Shown: positions 5,891 through 7,364 of the stretch, piece after piece
How the letters are laid out: every line of letters begins with the position of its first letter
Position numbering within the stretch: the stretch's first letter is position 1
Assembly: GCA_041688515.1 (NCBI GenBank)
Contig: JBDNHZ010000495.1
Coordinates: forward strand, 1-7,364
DNA from: UBA6176 sp041688515
GTDB taxonomy: Bacteria; Verrucomicrobiota; Verrucomicrobiia; Limisphaerales; UBA9464
Direction: 5' to 3'
DNA: 7,364 bases
The notes under the pieces: generated by a model
What the model saw: the letters and a program-made list of their open reading frames with translations, nothing else
Told to the model about the DNA's origin: nothing
The model's database searches: none
Made by a program: the position numbers and the translations under genes

Positions 5891-6300
5891 TCAGTCATAG
5901 AACCGGCTGTCGCCGGAGATCCCGCCCAGGGCACGCATGCGGACCAGGACCACAAGGGTTTGCTGGCATTGCCGGCACCGAATCGCCCCAGATGCCCGAG
6001 ATCCCAAAGAGCAGCACCGGGCGTGTCGGTGATCCGATGGGTGATGAACGCCCGCTGGCTTTCGCACTCGCTGGCCTTCATGGGCCAGGCGGGCCCGTTG
6101 TTCGCCGGATCGGCATCCACCTTACCGTCTGGATTCACGAACGTCACCGGGGCCGGATCGGTGTCGTTCGCCAGCCACCTATAGGGAGGATAGACGTAGG
6201 TCGCCGGGGTGTCCCAACCGCCGTAGTCGTGGGTCGTCCTGTCAGCAAAGTTGCTGCAGCAGTCACCCGCTACGGTGTGGCTTCCACCGGGTGCGTCATC
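5891..6300 (-). pseudogene. Coding-like minus-strand stretch without start, probable gene remnant
   Basis: From about 6300 down to about 5960 one minus-strand frame reads as a plausible protein, with segments such as CCSNFADRTTHDYGGWDTP, YVYPPYRWLANDTDP and SECESQRAFITHRITDTP. About four fifths of its codons end in G or C, as in the real genes here. It has no ATG, GTG or TTG before a GTG at 6147, and its upstream part overlaps the 3' end of the hydrolase gene in another frame. Below about 5975 a different frame becomes more coding-like (TLVVLVRMRALGGISGDSRF) and ends in TGA at 5891-5893, just before the repeat. The original frame instead runs into the repeat and stops at 5839. This suggests a 5'-truncated, frameshifted remnant. 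An alternative is a short real gene starting at 6147 (102 residues, to 5839). I do not recognise the family. The paired Cys residues and aromatic, Asp/Pro-rich composition suggest an exported protein, which is only inference. Confidence 0.35.
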
Positions 6301-7364
6301 CGGATCAACTTCAGCAACTGCGTGGGCTGGGTAATGCGTGCGACGCTCAGGTAATCGGGACCGGCCCGGTAGGATTCCGGCAATCCCTCCAGGACGAAGC
6401 GGGTGGGACGTTCGACAAAGAGCGCGGCGTGCAATGCATGGGCCGCCATCACCCCGGAACCTTGCACCGAAACTTCACCCGCGGTCGGGTGCAACTCTCG
6501 GACGGCGTCGAGAGCGCGACGGAGGTCCCACACCCGCATGCCATCGGCGGTCTGGCCGAGCAGTTGGAAGCGTCGACGGATCTGGATCTGTTTCCGATCG
6601 TCTCCGGGCCAGGCCGCGGGCCCCAGGCCTCGCGGAGTGAACCAGGCCAGAACGGTATCCGACGGTACTTCCGGGAGCGACGGCGCGTTGGTCCCGGCTG
6701 CACCCGCCTCAAAGCCAACCAAGGCAGAGGCGTAATCCTTTCGGGCCGCCGCCAGCCACGCCTTCCATTCGGTACCGTCGAGCAATCGGAGATCCATGGC
6801 GCGGACGGGCCCCGGCCGTCCCAACAGGAAGAGGTGCAATGGCACGTGCGCCTGGCTGTGGAAGGAGACCACCCGAAGACGGAGCCCGGCGTGGGTCGCG
6901 GACGCTTCCTCCCGAAGTCCAAGCGATCCGGGGGAATCGGGCCAACCCATGAACACCCGCTGGCTCAACTGGCGTCGGACATAATCCGGTGAATCGATGG
7001 ATTCGTTGACCGCGCCTCCGAAGAATTCCTGGACGGTGGTGTTGCGCTGGACGACGGGGCGCGAGGTCATCACCTGGAGTGCGGAAGGATCGAACCGTTC
7101 GCCGGCGGCCCGCGTGATGACGGGGTCTGTGCCCTTGAGATGCTGGTTGAACCAGCGAAGAACCGGTACCTGGAGGTTCTGACTGTCGTTGTGCCCTCCG
7201 GGACCCAGGACGAGGCCCAGTTGATCGTAGGCTCCGTGCAGTTCGTAGATCCGGCGAACCTTCGAAAAGAGCCGGATCACCCCGTCGAATGGAAAGAGCG
7301 TGTCGGCATCGGTGTTCACGATCAGCAAGGGACGGGGCGCAATCAGGGCGGCGTTCAACGGGAA
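6270..7364 (-). CDS. Alpha/beta hydrolase, acetylxylan-esterase-like (5' end outside window)
   Basis: The frame is open to the right edge and encodes the last 364 residues of a longer protein. The TTG at 7358 is an internal Leu (FPLNAALIAPRP), not a start. Residues 1-80 are the end of an alpha/beta hydrolase domain: LIAPRPLLIVNTDAD, with a probable catalytic Asp (D21) in DADTLFPFDG, then KVRRIYELHGAYDQLG, and the catalytic His (H58) in GPGGHND. The nucleophile Ser would lie upstream, off the window. The remaining residues match the second half seen in Planctomycete/Verrucomicrobial acetylxylan-esterase-like proteins: a beta-rich linker, LAWFTPRGLGPAAW (about 239-252), a basic IQIRRRFQLLGQTADGMRVW segment, and a degenerate second hydrolase-like fold around VQGSGVMAAHAL (about 300-311) without a G-x-S-x-G elbow. 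The likely role is deacetylation or ester cleavage of plant polysaccharide fragments after export. That comes from the family, not from this sequence. The C-terminus looks short for this group, ending soon after the GPDYLSVARI motif. Confidence 0.8.
   Translation of the reverse strand, partial: FPLNAALIAPRPLLIVNTDADTLFPFDGVIRLFSKVRRIYELHGAYDQLGLVLGPGGHNDSQNLQVPVLRWFNQHLKGTDPVITRAAGERFDPSALQVMTSRPVVQRNTTVQEFFGGAVNESIDSPDYVRRQLSQRVFMGWPDSPGSLGLREEASATHAGLRLRVVSFHSQAHVPLHLFLLGRPGPVRAMDLRLLDGTEWKAWLAAARKDYASALVGFEAGAAGTNAPSLPEVPSDTVLAWFTPRGLGPAAWPGDDRKQIQIRRRFQLLGQTADGMRVWDLRRALDAVRELHPTAGEVSVQGSGVMAAHALHAALFVERPTRFVLEGLPESYRAGPDYLSVARITQPTQLLKLIRMTHPVEATP

Larger units (their letters stand above)
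5709..6269. other. 561 bp gap holding a hairpin, an inverted repeat copy and a decayed reading frame
   Basis: The gap lies between two minus-strand genes. From right to left (transcription order) it contains a broken coding-like stretch to about 5891, an inverted copy of the left-edge repeat at 5757-5872, a hairpin plus T-run at 5738-5756, and a short leader with the GGAG motif before the cytochrome gene. I did not find a credible promoter. A TTGACG hexamer in the repeat (minus strand) lacks a matching -10 element. Confidence 0.6.

Noticed and set aside
7356..7358. TTG as the start codon of the hydrolase
   Set aside because: The frame continues upstream to the window edge (Phe-Pro before it), and the protein would lack the nucleophile half of the hydrolase fold. 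It is an internal Leu of a truncated gene.

Overview
The window is GC-rich bacterial DNA, most likely from the Verrucomicrobiota (Limisphaerales/Pedosphaera-like). The main reason is the large secreted protein at 2394-5708. It joins an N-terminal 'membrane-bound dehydrogenase' beta-propeller (TIGR02604 type), HEAT-like repeats and a C-terminal CxxCH cytochrome domain (TIGR02603 type), an architecture characteristic of Verrucomicrobia and Planctomycetes. Dispersed GC-rich noncoding repeats between the genes fit the same lineage, but the assignment is an inference.

Layout from left to right: (1) 1-355, three tandem copies of a ~105 bp noncoding repeat plus a fourth copy lacking its core. (2) 364-1398, two minus-strand genes 6 bp apart: a secreted coiled-coil/LysM protein followed by a small membrane protein resembling PepSY-associated membrane proteins. 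(3) 1399-1796, a divergent intergenic region largely filled by a ~260 bp fold-back element made of nested hairpins. (4) 1797-2366, maf, a nucleotide pyrophosphatase on the plus strand. (5) 2394-5708, the giant cytochrome/dehydrogenase on the minus strand, convergent with maf. (6) 5709-6269, a 561 bp gap with a weak terminator-like hairpin, an inverted copy of the left-edge repeat (5757-5872), and a coding-like but broken minus-strand stretch (about 5891-6300). (7) 6270-7364, the 3' part of an acetylxylan-esterase-like alpha/beta hydrolase on the minus strand, cut by the right edge.

The genes do not form one evident pathway. The hydrolase and the dehydrogenase/cytochrome protein both belong to families that Verrucomicrobia and Planctomycetes hold in many copies and that are commonly linked to polysaccharide or sugar breakdown in the periplasm. 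Here they share a strand but are separated by repeat and debris sequence, so co-transcription is doubtful. Maf is a housekeeping enzyme, and the LysM/membrane pair is probably a small envelope operon of unknown role.

No clearly new multigene system is visible. The most interesting signals are the dispersed repeat family, present in opposite orientations 5.4 kb apart with a hairpin kept despite substitutions, the fold-back element upstream of maf, and the decayed reading frame beside the inverted repeat copy.
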